Assembly: GCF_023195885.1 (NCBI RefSeq)
Contig: NZ_JALPKO010000010.1
Span: 58,830 to 122,829 of the forward strand
DNA length: 64,000 bases
Direction: 5' to 3'
DNA from: Methylonatrum kenyense
GTDB lineage: Bacteria; Pseudomonadota; Gammaproteobacteria; Nitrococcales; Aquisalimonadaceae
Shown: positions 17,655-26,607 of the stretch, piece after piece
Layout: every line of letters starts with the position of its first letter
How positions within the stretch are numbered: position 1 is the stretch's first letter
Translations under genes and position numbers: made by a program
Notes under the pieces: generated by a model
Seen by the model: the letters and a program-made list of their open reading frames with translations, nothing else
Told to the model about the DNA's origin: nothing
Databases searched by the model: none

Positions 17655-18143
17655 ATGAGCGAGCAGCCGCTGGTAGGCGTGATCATGGGCAGCACGTCCG
17701 ATTGGGACACCATGTCACAGGCACACAAGGTGCTGGAAGAATTCGATGTGCCGCATGAGTGTCGTGTGGTGTCCGCGCACCGGACCCCGGACCTGATGCA
17801 ACGCTACGCCGCCGAGGCGGAAGAACGCGGCCTCCGCGTCATCATAGCGGGTGCCGGTGGTGCCGCCCACCTGCCGGGGATGGTTGCGGCGCAGACCGTG
17901 CTGCCGGTGCTTGGCGTGCCGGTGGAGAGCCAGAGCCTGAAGGGTGTTGATTCACTCTATTCCATTGTGCAGATGCCGGGAGGCGTGCCGGTGGGCACCC
18001 TGGCAATCGGCAAGCCCGGCGCCCGCAATGCGGGCTTGCTGGCGGTCTCGATCCTGGCCAATGAGGATCCGGTACTGCGCGAGCGCCTGAAACAGTTCCG
18101 TGCGCTTCAGGCCCAGTCCGTGTTGGAGGCGGAGTTGCCATGA
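17655..18143 (+). CDS. purE: N5-carboxyaminoimidazole ribonucleotide mutase
   Basis: 162 residues from the ATG at 17655, preceded by GGAGATGG. The family signatures are [16 protein letters not shown] (substrate phosphate loop), [17 protein letters not shown] with the catalytic His, and [16 protein letters not shown]. The enzyme interconverts N5-CAIR and CAIR in de novo purine synthesis. The longer open frame upstream is a shadow of dxs. The stop overlaps the purK start by four bases, so the two subunit-like partners of this step are made together. Confidence 0.97.
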   Translation: MSEQPLVGVIMGSTSDWDTMSQAHKVLEEFDVPHECRVVSAHRTPDLMQRYAAEAEERGLRVIIAGAGGAAHLPGMVAAQTVLPVLGVPVESQSLKGVDSLYSIVQMPGGVPVGTLAIGKPGARNAGLLAVSILANEDPVLRERLKQFRALQAQSVLEAELP

Positions 18144-19282
18144 GCAGTCGGCCAATCCTTCCCGGCGCCACCATCGGCGTGCTCGGCAGCGGCCAGCTCG
18201 GCCGCATGTTTGCGGTCGCCGCCCGTCGCATGGGTTATCGGGTGCATACCCTGTCGCCGGCAGAAGACTCGCCAACCGGGCATCTGGCCGACCGGGAGGT
18301 GACGGCCGCCTACGATGACCTGGATGCGGTGGCCGATTTCGCCCGCCAGGTGGATGTCATTACCTTCGAGTTCGAGAACGTGCTTGCGGCCACCACCGAC
18401 TGTGCCGCACGGCACGCACCGGTGCGCCCGGCCGGTGAGGTATTGCAGGTCTGCCAGCACCGGCTGCACGAAAAGACCTGGCTGCAGCGCCAGGGTTTTC
18501 CGGTGACCCCGTTCCGGCGCGTCGCCAGCCTGGACGACCTGCGCGAGGCGGCCGAAGCGCTGGGCCTGCCCGCGGTGCTGAAGACCGCCGGTTTCGGCTA
18601 TGACGGCAAGGGCCAGGTGGGGTTGACGGCACCGGAGCAACTGGACGCCGCCTGGCAGGAGATGGCCGGTGCCGAAGCGGTGCTCGAGGCATTCGTGCCG
18701 TTCGAACGCGAGGTTTCGGTGACCGCCGCCCGGGGGCTGGATGGCAGGTTCTGTCACTGGGGCGTGGTCGAGAACGAACATCGCAATCATGTGCTGGACG
18801 TGTCCACGCCGGAGGCCCCGGTGCCCGAGCCGGTGCGGCGTGAGGCCATTGAGGTGGCCCACGGCATTCTCGATGATCTCAACGTGGTCGGCGTGCTCTG
18901 CGTGGAGTTCTTTATCGGCCCCGGTGATCGGCTGCTGGTCAATGAGCTGGCGCCTCGGCCTCACAACTCGGGGCATTTCACCTTCGATGCCAGCGTCACC
19001 AGCCAGTTCGAGCAGCAGGTGCGGGCGGTTTGCGGACTGCCGCTGGGCTCCACGGCCCTGCTGCGGCCCGCCAGCATGGTCAACCTGCTCGGCGACCTGT
19101 GGGCCGATGGCGAGCCGAACTGGGCCGCCGCGCTGACTCAACCGGCGGTGAAACTGCATCTCTACGGCAAGGCGGAACCCAGACCGGGCCGCAAGATGGG
19201 CCACATGGTCGCCTTCGGCGCCGATCGCGACGACGCCCGCAACCGCGCCCGCCACGCCCGCAACGCCCTAGGGAAATGCTGA
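18140..19282 (+). CDS. purK: N5-carboxyaminoimidazole ribonucleotide synthase
   Basis: 380 residues, ATP-grasp fold. Landmarks: [20 protein letters not shown] at the N terminus, [15 protein letters not shown] for ATP binding, and [25 protein letters not shown] for the catalytic acidic residues. It makes N5-CAIR from AIR, bicarbonate and ATP. The last codons (Leu-Gly-Lys-Cys-stop) are read from the left end of a MITE-like element: CTAG is the flanking tetranucleotide and GGAAATGCTGA encodes the end. The native stop was probably the TAG-type codon at the insertion point or lay just downstream. Confidence 0.96.
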   Translation: MSSRPILPGATIGVLGSGQLGRMFAVAARRMGYRVHTLSPAEDSPTGHLADREVTAAYDDLDAVADFARQVDVITFEFENVLAATTDCAARHAPVRPAGEVLQVCQHRLHEKTWLQRQGFPVTPFRRVASLDDLREAAEALGLPAVLKTAGFGYDGKGQVGLTAPEQLDAAWQEMAGAEAVLEAFVPFEREVSVTAARGLDGRFCHWGVVENEHRNHVLDVSTPEAPVPEPVRREAIEVAHGILDDLNVVGVLCVEFFIGPGDRLLVNELAPRPHNSGHFTFDASVTSQFEQQVRAVCGLPLGSTALLRPASMVNLLGDLWADGEPNWAAALTQPAVKLHLYGKAEPRPGRKMGHMVAFGADRDDARNRARHARNALGKC

Positions 19283-19462
19283 TCTATTCTCACGCCTGCG
19301 CCCGAGACCGGTTTTGGTCATCTGGCAAGGCGCGGTGCCGATTCGGTAGAGGTGTAGGGTGGGTCCGCTGCGCTTAATGCACCCGACGTCTCGTGCGCAG
19401 CGCGCCTTGCCTCGGAAAAAATGCGGACTCCAACGCAGGCGCGGGAATAGATCAGCATTTCC
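19272..19462. mobile_element. MITE-like element, complete 191-bp copy with CTAG duplications
   Basis: Both ends are GGAAATGCTGATCTATTC in inverted orientation, followed by about 12 more matching bases with two mismatches. Both are flanked by CTAG (19268-19271 and 19463-19466), consistent with a 4-bp YTAR target duplication. The left subterminal block is CGCCCGAGACCGGTTTTGG and the right one, read inward, is TTGGAGTCCGCATTTTTTCC. A TAGGGTGGGTCC hairpin unit lies inside. It has no coding capacity, so it would need a transposase elsewhere. It provides the end of purK. Confidence 0.85.
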
Positions 19463-19467
19463 CTAGC

Positions 19468-19500
19468 CCTAAAACGTAAAACATTAGACGTTAAACGCGC
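19468..19500. repeat. AAAACGT-word repeat downstream of the purK MITE
   Basis: Short A-rich run of the words AAAACGT, AAAACATTAGACGTT and AAACG directly after the MITE, between purK and rdgC. A second, different word run (ACCGAAACCTGAAAACGG) follows at about 19541-19562, just before rdgC. The same kind of words forms larger hairpins at 20.5, 38.1, 52.0, 52.8 and 63.9 kb. Confidence 0.65.
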
Positions 19501-19575
19501 GCTATCGCCCCATGCCTCGCGGCGCTCCGAGGCCCCCTGAACACCGAAACCTGAAAACGGAAACCTTTCTCCATC

Positions 19576-20472
19576 ATGTGGTTCAAGAATCTCTGTCTCT
19601 ACCAGTTCGAATCCGCTTTCCCGCTGGACGCCGAGTCCCTGGCCGACAAACTCGCGGCGTTCGCCTTCCGCCCCTGCGGCAAGCTGGACCTGGAATCCGC
19701 CGGCTGGGCCTCGCCACTGGGCGATGCCTACGAGCCGCTGGTGCATGCGGCCAACGGCTATTTCATGATCTGCCTGAAGGAGGAGAGCAAGCTGCTGCCG
19801 GCCTCGGTGATCAAGGACGTGCTGGACGAACGGGTCGGTGAACTGCAGGACAAGGAGGCTCGCAAGGTCCGCAAGCGGGAGAAGGACCGGTTGAAGGACG
19901 AAATCGTGATCGACCTGCTACCGCGGGCCTTCAGCCGCAGCCGCCGGACCTATGCCTACATCGACACCCACGAGGGCTGGCTGGTGGTGGATGCCGGTAC
20001 CTGGAACCGGGCCGAGGAACTCACCGAGCGGCTGCGCGACGCCCTGGGCAGCCTGCCGATTACGCCGCCGCAGTTTGATGCGGCGCCGCAGGCGGTAATG
20101 ACCCGCTGGCTCGCCAGCGGCCAGATGCCGAGTGATTTCAGCCTCGGCGAGGAATGCGTGCTGGTGGACCCGGAACTGGAAGGCGGCGAGGTGCGCTGCA
20201 AGCGCCAGGACCTGAGCGCGAACGAGATCCGCAACCACATCAGCGCCGGCAAGCGCGTCGGCCGCCTGGCGCTGAACTGGCAGGACCGGATGAGCTTCCT
20301 GCTGGACGCGGACAGCAGCATCAAACGTCTGCGTTTCAACGATGTCATTGCAGAGGACTCGGGTGATCTGGAAGCCGAGTCCGAACTGGAACGCTTCGAC
20401 AGCGACTTCTCGGTGATGACCCTGGAACTGGCACGCCTGATTCCGCGGTTAGTGGAGGTGATGAAGGAATAA
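19576..20472 (+). CDS. rdgC: Recombination-associated protein RdgC
   Basis: 298 residues, the usual length. The N-terminal MWFKNLCLYQFE, the ICLKEESKLLPASVIKDVL segment and the late LNWQDRMSFLLDADSSIKRLRF are characteristic of RdgC. It is a ring-forming DNA-binding protein that can limit RecA-mediated strand exchange and sits on the nucleoid. It is monocistronic, between the purK MITE and a hairpin repeat shared with tesA. No clear Shine-Dalgarno is seen immediately upstream, where word-type repeats occupy the leader. Confidence 0.96.
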   Translation: MWFKNLCLYQFESAFPLDAESLADKLAAFAFRPCGKLDLESAGWASPLGDAYEPLVHAANGYFMICLKEESKLLPASVIKDVLDERVGELQDKEARKVRKREKDRLKDEIVIDLLPRAFSRSRRTYAYIDTHEGWLVVDAGTWNRAEELTERLRDALGSLPITPPQFDAAPQAVMTRWLASGQMPSDFSLGEECVLVDPELEGGEVRCKRQDLSANEIRNHISAGKRVGRLALNWQDRMSFLLDADSSIKRLRFNDVIAEDSGDLEAESELERFDSDFSVMTLELARLIPRLVEVMKE

Positions 20473-20548
20473 AAAACGTTTAACGTTTTAGGTTTTATGT
20501 TTTAAGTCAGTGGCTTAAAACGTAAAACGTTACACTTAAAACGTTTCT
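20471..20548. repeat. AAAACGT-word hairpin between convergent rdgC and tesA, probable bidirectional terminator
   Basis: Left arm words (ACGTTTAACGTTTTAGG, TTTTATGTTTTAAG) pair with right arm words (CTTAAAACGTAAAACG, CTTAAAACGT) around a short TCAGTGG loop near 20507-20513. It lies exactly between two convergent genes, and its right part encodes the last codons and stop of tesA. A terminator role is inferred from position and fold; it is not the usual GC-rich hairpin with a T-run. Confidence 0.6.
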
Positions 20549-21219
20549 CGGTTCTCCAGCATCGCTTCCAGCTTCCTCCATACATTATCGAGGATCAGCG
20601 GCTGTGCTTCTTCGGTCGGATGGATGCGGTCGTCCATGAACAGTTCCGGTCGGTGGTCGAAGCCGTCGAGAATTCCGGGCAGCAAGGCGACGTCGGTGTT
20701 GTCGGCGACACTGGCGAAGACTTGCTCGAAGCGTTCCAGATAGGCAGCACCGTAGTTGGGCGGCATGCGGACACCGGCGAGCAACACCTCGGCGCCCGCC
20801 TCCCGGGCGGTTTCGACCATGGCCTGCAGGTTGCGCTCGATCTCGGCCGGCGGTAATCCCTGCAGGCCGTCGTTTCCGCCGAGGGCGATGATGACCAGGT
20901 CGGGCTCATGTTCATCCATGGCCCGGGGCAGGCGGCTCAGTCCGCCGCGGGTGATCTCGCCACTGATGCTGACGTTGAGGGCCTTCCAGTGGGGCGCTGT
21001 CTCACTCAGGCGTTCGTTCAGCAAATGTACCCAACCGTTTTCGGTGGACATGTTGTAGGCCGCCGACAGGCTGTCGCCAAGAACCAGTATCTGGCGCTGC
21101 TCGGCGAACGCGGCCGGGCCCATGAGCGTCACAAGCAGCAGCGCGGCCAGCAATCGGCGCACGGCGACGAGGGGTGTCATGACGGACAGGATGGTCTTGC
21201 GGGCGGATGATCTGGGCAT
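20536..21219 (-). CDS. tesA: Arylesterase / multifunctional acyl-CoA thioesterase I (TesA-like)
   Basis: 227 residues if begun at 21219; a Met at 21180 would give a shorter signal peptide (214 aa), and I cannot decide between them. A signal sequence (LLAALLLVTLMGPAAFA) precedes the SGNH-hydrolase blocks: GDSLSAAYN with catalytic Ser50, SGEIT, GGNDG and DRIHPTEE with the catalytic His. The protein is periplasmic. The divergent partner ybbA starts within its 5' end, the same overlapping arrangement as in E. coli. The C-terminal Thr-Phe-stop is spelled by the AAAACGT repeat. Confidence 0.92.
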   Translation of the reverse strand: MPRSSARKTILSVMTPLVAVRRLLAALLLVTLMGPAAFAEQRQILVLGDSLSAAYNMSTENGWVHLLNERLSETAPHWKALNVSISGEITRGGLSRLPRAMDEHEPDLVIIALGGNDGLQGLPPAEIERNLQAMVETAREAGAEVLLAGVRMPPNYGAAYLERFEQVFASVADNTDVALLPGILDGFDHRPELFMDDRIHPTEEAQPLILDNVWRKLEAMLENRETF

Positions 21220-21856
21220 GTGTTTTCATGGTCCTGAGGGCGAGATCCGTTTGTTCCGGAACCTCGCATTAAACATCACCGCCGGCGAGACGGTGGCCAT
21301 TCTTGGTGCCTCGGGCTCGGGCAAGTCGACCTTGCTTGGCCTGCTGGCCGGACTGGACACGCCCAGCGAGGGCCGCATCCTCATCGGCGACACCGATATC
21401 ACGGCGCTGGACGAGGACCAGCGTGCGATTCTGCGCGGCCGCGAGCTGGGCTTCGTGTTCCAGGCCTTTCATCTGCTCTCCGGTCTGACCGCGCTGGAGA
21501 ACGTAATGCTCCCGCTGGAGCTGGCCGGCACGTCAGGTGCCAGCGAAACCGCGACCCGGGCGCTTGCCGACGTGGGCCTGGCCGAGCGCCGGGGTCATTA
21601 TCCGCGACAGCTCTCCGGCGGTGAACAGCAGCGGGTGGCGATTGCCCGTGCCTTCGTCACCGGACCGCGGCTGCTGTTGGCCGACGAGCCCACCGGCAAT
21701 CTGGACCAGACCACCGGCGGGCGGGTTTCCGACCTGCTGTTCAGTCGCAACCGCGAAGCCGGCACCACGCTGGTGCTGGTGACGCACGATCCGCTGCTGG
21801 CCCGCCGCTGTGACCGTGTCCTGCAGCTCAGCGATGGCCGGCTGGAGGCCGCGTGA
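21179..21856 (+). CDS. ybbA: ABC transporter ATP-binding protein YbbA-like
   Basis: 225 residues from the ATG at 21179 (GAGGGG just upstream); an earlier in-frame start lies deeper inside tesA and is less likely. Walker A is GASGSGKST, the signature is [15 protein letters not shown], Walker B is [12 protein letters not shown], and the H-loop is VLVTHD. It belongs to the LolD/MacB group that works with FtsX-type permeases. It is coupled to the permease gene by a GTGA overlap. With TesA and YbbP the set is thought to handle lipid or lysophospholipid at the envelope; the substrate is uncertain. Confidence 0.93.
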   Translation: MTDRMVLRADDLGMCFHGPEGEIRLFRNLALNITAGETVAILGASGSGKSTLLGLLAGLDTPSEGRILIGDTDITALDEDQRAILRGRELGFVFQAFHLLSGLTALENVMLPLELAGTSGASETATRALADVGLAERRGHYPRQLSGGEQQRVAIARAFVTGPRLLLADEPTGNLDQTTGGRVSDLLFSRNREAGTTLVLVTHDPLLARRCDRVLQLSDGRLEAA

Positions 21857-24339
21857 AGGAGCTGCGCTACGCCGCACGCCTGTTGCGACGTGACTGGAAG
21901 GCCGGCGAACTGCGGCTGTTGGCGGTCTCGCTGATTCTGGCGGTCACCGCTATCACCGCCGTCGCCTGGCTGGCGGACCGGGTGGCCGGTGGCACCGAGG
22001 GCCGGGCGGCCGAGCTGCTGGGCGGCGACCGGGCGGTCATCGGCAGCGAACCGCTGCCCGAGGAACTCATCGAGCAGGCCCGGCAACGCGATTTGACGCT
22101 GAGCCGCACGCTGGAGTTCCCGAGCGTTGTGCTGTTCGGCGAGCAGACCCAGCTGGCTTCGGTCAAGGCGGTCGAATCGGGTTATCCGCTGCGCGGCAGC
22201 CTGCTGGTGGGTGGCGACCCGGATGACAGTGCTCGACAGACCCGGGAGGTGCCGCGCAGCGGCGAGGTCTGGGTCGAGCCCCGTCTGCTGCTGCAACTGG
22301 ATGCGGCGCCCGGTGACACCATCGACCTAGGGGCCAGTCGGTTCACCATCGGCAAGATGCTGTTCCTGGAACCGGATCGCGGCGGCGGCTTCCAGACCCT
22401 GTCACCGCGGCTGATGATGAACCAGGCCGATGTGGCCGACACCGGGCTGGTCCAGGCGGCGAGCCGGGTGCGCTACGGTCTGCTGGTGGCCGGTGCCGAG
22501 GAGGCGGTGGCGGGCTGGAGCGCGGCGATCGAGCCCCTGCTTGGTGACGGCCTGCGGCTGCAGCGCCCGGGCCAGGGACAGGCTGGAGTGGGCCGCGCGA
22601 TCGAGGCCGCGCAGCGTTTTCTGGGCCTCAGCGCGCTGTTGACCGTGGTCGTCGGTGGGGTGGGCATGCTGCTGACCATCCGCCGCTATGCGGCCCGGCA
22701 TCTGGACCGGGTAGCCATCATGCGTTGCCTGGGCGCGACGGAGCGCCAGATCGGTTTGATACTCAGCTGGAAGCTGTTTCTGCTGGGCCTGCTCACGGCG
22801 GCCGTCGGCACGCTGCTCGGCTTCGGGCTGCACCTGGCAATGCTGGCGCTGGTGGCCGATCTGCTGCCTGAACTCCCGGCGGCGGGCTGGCGTCCCGCGG
22901 CCAGCGGCGTGATCGCCGCCCAGACCATCCTGCTGGGTTTTGCCTTGCCCACCGTGCTGCGCCTGCGTCGGGTTCCGCCGCTGCGTGTCCTGCGCCGCGA
23001 GCTGGGCGAGCAGGTCCTGCGCGGTGCCGGCATCTATCCGCTGGCGTTGACGGCGGTGTTCCTGCTGATGTGGTGGCAGGCGGGTGATCTGCGGCTGGCC
23101 ATCTGGGTATTCGCTGCGGTGCTGGGCACCTTGCTGGTGCTGGGGCTTGCGGCCTTCGCCCTGGTGCAGGGACTGCGGGCGCTGCGTCGGGGCCGCAGCG
23201 GCATCATCCTGCGTTTGTCCGGTCTGACCCGGCGGCCGCTCACCGCCAGTATCCAGATCATGGCACTGGGCCTCGGGCTGATGGCGCTGCTGCTCCTGAC
23301 CGTGGTCCGTGGCGATCTGCTTGCCACCTGGCAGGACAGCGTGCCGACGGACGCGGCCAACCATTTCCTGATCAATATCCAGCCGGACGAGGCGACGGCG
23401 GTGGAGCAGCGCCTGCGCGAGGCCGGCATCGAGGCCGAAGTCTACCCGATGGTGCGTGGTCGGCTGGTGCAGATCAACGACGAGACCGTGCGGCCGGATG
23501 ACTATCCGGATCCGCAGACACGGCGGCTGATGGCCCGCGAGTTCAACCTGTCGCAGATGGCCACGTTGCCCGAGGACAACACCGTCGCCGCGGGCAGCTT
23601 CTGGGACGAGGACGCAGCGGATCCGGCCTTCTCGGTGGAGGTGGATATCGCCGAGCGCCTCGGTGTGTCGGTGGGTGACACGCTGACCTTCGAGGCCGGT
23701 GGCAGCCGCTACAGCGCCACCATCAGCAACCTGCGCGAGGTGCGCTGGGACAGCTTCAACGTCAACTTCTTCGTCGCCTCGTCGCCGGGGGTGCTGGACG
23801 ACGCGCCGGCGACCTATATCACCAGTTTTCACCTGCCCGCCGACCAGCGACGGCTGATGATCGAGCTGGTACGCGCCTATCCCAGCGTCACGGTGATCGA
23901 TATCGACGCGATCCTGGATACCGTGCGCGGCATCATGGACCAGGGCACGCGGGTGGTGGAGCTGATGGCGTTGCTGACCCTGTTCGCCGGCATCGTCGTG
24001 CTGCTGGCGGCACTTCAGGTGACGCGTGAGGAGCGGCGCTTCGAGGGCGCACTGCTGCGCTCGGTGGGTGCAAGCCGGGAGCAAATCCGGCGCCTGGCTC
24101 TGGGCGAGTTCCTGCTGCTTGGTGGCACTGCCGGGCTGCTGGCCGGCCTGGGCGCCGCGATTGCCGGTCATCTCATGGCCAGCCGGCTGTTCGAGCTGGA
24201 CTATGCCTTCAATCCCTGGCTGCCGCTGCTCGGTGCCGGCGCCGGCGCCCTGGTCGTCACCGTGGCCGGTCTGCTGGCGACCCGCGGTCTGTACCGCAGT
24301 TCGCCGATGCAATTGCTGAAAGGTGCCGAGGAGGGTTGA
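21853..24339 (+). CDS. ybbP: FtsX-family ABC permease YbbP-like
   Basis: 828 residues starting at a GTG that overlaps the ybbA stop. One N-terminal membrane anchor is followed by a large periplasmic region, then two FtsX permease domains. The first is around [34 protein letters not shown]. The second is near the C terminus ([33 protein letters not shown]). The duplicated FtsX core and length near 800 match YbbP. It is an inner-membrane mechanotransmission-type transporter or extractor driven by YbbA. It ends 130 bp before the MaoC gene. Confidence 0.92.
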   Translation: MKELRYAARLLRRDWKAGELRLLAVSLILAVTAITAVAWLADRVAGGTEGRAAELLGGDRAVIGSEPLPEELIEQARQRDLTLSRTLEFPSVVLFGEQTQLASVKAVESGYPLRGSLLVGGDPDDSARQTREVPRSGEVWVEPRLLLQLDAAPGDTIDLGASRFTIGKMLFLEPDRGGGFQTLSPRLMMNQADVADTGLVQAASRVRYGLLVAGAEEAVAGWSAAIEPLLGDGLRLQRPGQGQAGVGRAIEAAQRFLGLSALLTVVVGGVGMLLTIRRYAARHLDRVAIMRCLGATERQIGLILSWKLFLLGLLTAAVGTLLGFGLHLAMLALVADLLPELPAAGWRPAASGVIAAQTILLGFALPTVLRLRRVPPLRVLRRELGEQVLRGAGIYPLALTAVFLLMWWQAGDLRLAIWVFAAVLGTLLVLGLAAFALVQGLRALRRGRSGIILRLSGLTRRPLTASIQIMALGLGLMALLLLTVVRGDLLATWQDSVPTDAANHFLINIQPDEATAVEQRLREAGIEAEVYPMVRGRLVQINDETVRPDDYPDPQTRRLMAREFNLSQMATLPEDNTVAAGSFWDEDAADPAFSVEVDIAERLGVSVGDTLTFEAGGSRYSATISNLREVRWDSFNVNFFVASSPGVLDDAPATYITSFHLPADQRRLMIELVRAYPSVTVIDIDAILDTVRGIMDQGTRVVELMALLTLFAGIVVLLAALQVTREERRFEGALLRSVGASREQIRRLALGEFLLLGGTAGLLAGLGAAIAGHLMASRLFELDYAFNPWLPLLGAGAGALVVTVAGLLATRGLYRSSPMQLLKGAEEG

Positions 24340-24469
24340 GTCTGCGTGGTTGCGTTGCCGCATCAGCATGTAGACTGCGGATCAGTTTTTGCGGGTCGTG
24401 CCTCGCTTGAGGGTCTATGTTGAGCGGTACGCGCGGGCCAGTGGGCGTTTCCTCAGTGGGAGTCAATGG

Positions 24470-24892
24470 ATGTACGGCGGCTACTATTTCGAAGATCTGG
24501 AAGTGGGGATGTCGGTGCAGTACGGGCGCACCGTGACGGAGTCGGATATCGGCGCCTTTGCTGGCGTCAGCGGTGATTTCAATCCGGTGCATACGAACGA
24601 GGAGTTCGCCTCGGGCACGCGCTTCAAGGGGCGTATCGCCCACGGCATGCTGATGGGCGCATTCATTTCCACGGCGGTGGGCACGCGACTGCCCGGGGAA
24701 GGTTCGATCTACGTCAGCCAGAACCTTCACTTTCGCGGACCGGTGCGCAGCGGCGACACCGTAACGGTGCAAGTGGCGGTGACCGATCTCAATCCCGAGC
24801 GGCGGTTCGTGACCCTGGAAACCCGTGCCCTGGTCGGTGGCCGTGCCGTGGTGCAAGGGGAAGCCGTGATGTTGGTGCCGGCCCGCCCATGA
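24470..24892 (+). CDS. MaoC-family (R)-specific enoyl-CoA hydratase
   Basis: 140 residues from the ATG at 24470 (GGGAG upstream). The hydratase dyad is intact in SGDFNPVHTNEEFASGTRFKG (Asp36, His41), followed by RIAHGMLMGAFIS and the hot-dog fold LHFRGPVRSGDTV. PhaJ-type enzymes hydrate trans-2-enoyl-CoA to (R)-3-hydroxyacyl-CoA and link fatty-acid turnover to lipid or PHA precursors. It overlaps the DUF432 start (ATGA) and lies at the head of a run ending in fabI. Its chain-length preference is unknown. Confidence 0.9.
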   Translation: MYGGYYFEDLEVGMSVQYGRTVTESDIGAFAGVSGDFNPVHTNEEFASGTRFKGRIAHGMLMGAFISTAVGTRLPGEGSIYVSQNLHFRGPVRSGDTVTVQVAVTDLNPERRFVTLETRALVGGRAVVQGEAVMLVPARP

Positions 24893-25716
24893 GTGGGTCG
24901 CCGGGCGTCGGACAGCAGCAAGCCCCGGAAAAAGAGCGCTGGTTCGGCGAATTCGAGGTGCCCATTGGTACATCCTTGCATTGGCGGCTTGGCCCGCTGA
25001 GCTTCAGCGTGCAACGGACCGAGGGCGAATGGCGGCTTCAGAAGGATGCCTCCGGCGATGTCTACGATTCGACGCTGAACCTGGAACGGCATGCGCAGGC
25101 CGAGGAGGAGCCGCTGGACAGTTCGGTGCAGCGCTTTCTGGTGGCCAATGACAGCAGTCGCCTGCGGGTCGGTATCCTGTTGCCGGACCGCTCCATCGTT
25201 TCGCGTCCGTCGACACCGGTCAGCATTCCGCCCGGCGAGACCGTGCGCTTCTATCTGAGCTATCCGGTCTGGATCAGCCTGGCGGTGGGCGAGCAGGCAC
25301 GCCTGCTGACCGAGTTTCCCAGTCATCAGCTGTCCGATACCTGGTTCGGGCCCAATACACGGCTGGGTTCGGTGTGCTATGCCACGCGCACCCGCTGCCG
25401 GCTTGATCTGCACCAGTATCCCCACATCCCGAATCGCGCCAACACGCCGCTGGTGGTGAGGAATCTGGCGGCCGACACGCTGCATATCGAAAAATTGCAG
25501 TTGCCGGTGGCCACGCTCAGCGTCTACCGGGCCGAGGCGGACGGCTGGCTCTGGACCGAGACCGTGACCGTGACCCGACGCGAGGATGGGGATATGGCGG
25601 AGTTGCTGACCGGCAGCGGCGCGCCCGCGCAGGCAGGCACCGCCGAACTGGTCTCCGGGCCGCGGCAGAAGGTGCAGCGCCATGCGGTCTTTCGCGCTTT
25701 CAGCGCATTGTTCTGA
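24889..25716 (+). CDS. DUF432 domain protein
   Basis: 275 residues, no signal peptide and no membrane segment, mostly beta-strand-like sequence. Conserved-looking stretches are FGEFEVPIGTSLHWRLGPLS and ISIPPGETVRFYLSYPVWI, which I recognise as DUF432. The family is commonly found beside MscS-type channels, and here mscS follows after 12 bp. A role as an accessory or regulator of the channel is plausible but not established. The start overlaps the MaoC stop. Confidence 0.75.
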   Translation: MSGSPGVGQQQAPEKERWFGEFEVPIGTSLHWRLGPLSFSVQRTEGEWRLQKDASGDVYDSTLNLERHAQAEEEPLDSSVQRFLVANDSSRLRVGILLPDRSIVSRPSTPVSIPPGETVRFYLSYPVWISLAVGEQARLLTEFPSHQLSDTWFGPNTRLGSVCYATRTRCRLDLHQYPHIPNRANTPLVVRNLAADTLHIEKLQLPVATLSVYRAEADGWLWTETVTVTRREDGDMAELLTGSGAPAQAGTAELVSGPRQKVQRHAVFRAFSALF

Positions 25717-25728
25717 CGAGGTGGCGTG

Positions 25729-26607
25729 ATGCTGTCTGATCTCGGATCCGGACTCTGGGCCCAGTTCGTTGCCCTGAACTGGGCGGCCATCGCCCAGGCG
25801 GCGACGCTGTTGATCGTGGGACTGTTCGCAGCACGGTTGGCGGCACGCGGCGTCGAACGGTTGATTGGCGGCCGCTTCGACGTGCACCAGGCAACGATTA
25901 TCCGCCGGCTGGTGTTCTACGTGCTGGTCGGTCTGGTGGTGGCGACCGCGCTGCACCAGCTGGGGTTTCGGCTTGGGGTGCTGCTCGGTGCCGCGGGTAT
26001 CCTGACCGTGGCCATCGGCTTCGCCTCGCAGACCTCGGCCTCGAATCTGATCAGCGGTCTGTTCGTGCTGGCCGAGCGGCCGTTCCAGATCGGCGACACG
26101 GTCAAGGTGGCGGATGTTACCGGCGAAGTGCTGGCCATCGATCTGCTGTCGGTGAAGCTGCGGACCTTCGACAACCTGTTCGTCCGGATCCCGAACGAAA
26201 CCATGATGAAGAGCTTCGTCACCAATTTCTCGCGCTTTCCGATCCGGCGTTATGACCTGCAGCTCGGGGTCGCCTACGGTGAGGACATGGCGCGCGTGCA
26301 GAAACTGATCGAGACGGTGGCGGATCGAAACCCGTTGTGCCTGGTGGAGCCCAAGCCGCAGGTGATCTTCCAGGGATTCGGCAGTTCCTCGGTGGACGTG
26401 CAGGTATCCGTCTGGGCCCGGCGCGAAAACTTCCTGGCCTTGCGTAATTCCCTGCCGCTGGAGATCAAGCGCGCTTTCGACGAGGAAGGCGTGGAAATCC
26501 CGTTTCCGCATCTGAGCCTGTATGCCGGCAAGCACAGTGCGCCGTTGCCGGTGCGGCAGGATGCGGGCATCGAACTGCCCGAGCAGCAACGAGGAGAATC
26601 CGAATGA
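25729..26607 (+). CDS. mscS: MscS-family mechanosensitive channel
   Basis: 292 residues from the ATG at 25729 (GAGG 6 bp upstream); a GTG one codon earlier is also possible. Two to three N-terminal membrane helices precede the pore-lining helix and the MscS signature GFASQTSASNLISGLFVLAE, then the beta domain (RPFQIGDTVKVADVTGEV) and the mixed alpha/beta cytoplasmic vestibule. It should open under membrane tension to release solutes on osmotic downshock. Genes overlap or nearly touch on both sides (DUF432, fabI). Confidence 0.92.
   Translation: MLSDLGSGLWAQFVALNWAAIAQAATLLIVGLFAARLAARGVERLIGGRFDVHQATIIRRLVFYVLVGLVVATALHQLGFRLGVLLGAAGILTVAIGFASQTSASNLISGLFVLAERPFQIGDTVKVADVTGEVLAIDLLSVKLRTFDNLFVRIPNETMMKSFVTNFSRFPIRRYDLQLGVAYGEDMARVQKLIETVADRNPLCLVEPKPQVIFQGFGSSSVDVQVSVWARRENFLALRNSLPLEIKRAFDEEGVEIPFPHLSLYAGKHSAPLPVRQDAGIELPEQQRGESE

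Noticed and set aside
22402..24369. A 655-codon open frame on the minus strand across ybbP
   Set aside because: It is antisense to a well-supported FtsX-family gene, has Gln/His/Arg-rich low-complexity sequence and no domain; GC-rich codons make such shadows common.
24727..26589. A 620-codon minus-strand open frame across the MaoC, DUF432 and mscS genes
   Set aside because: Antisense to three genes with clear family signatures; composition is that of a shadow frame.
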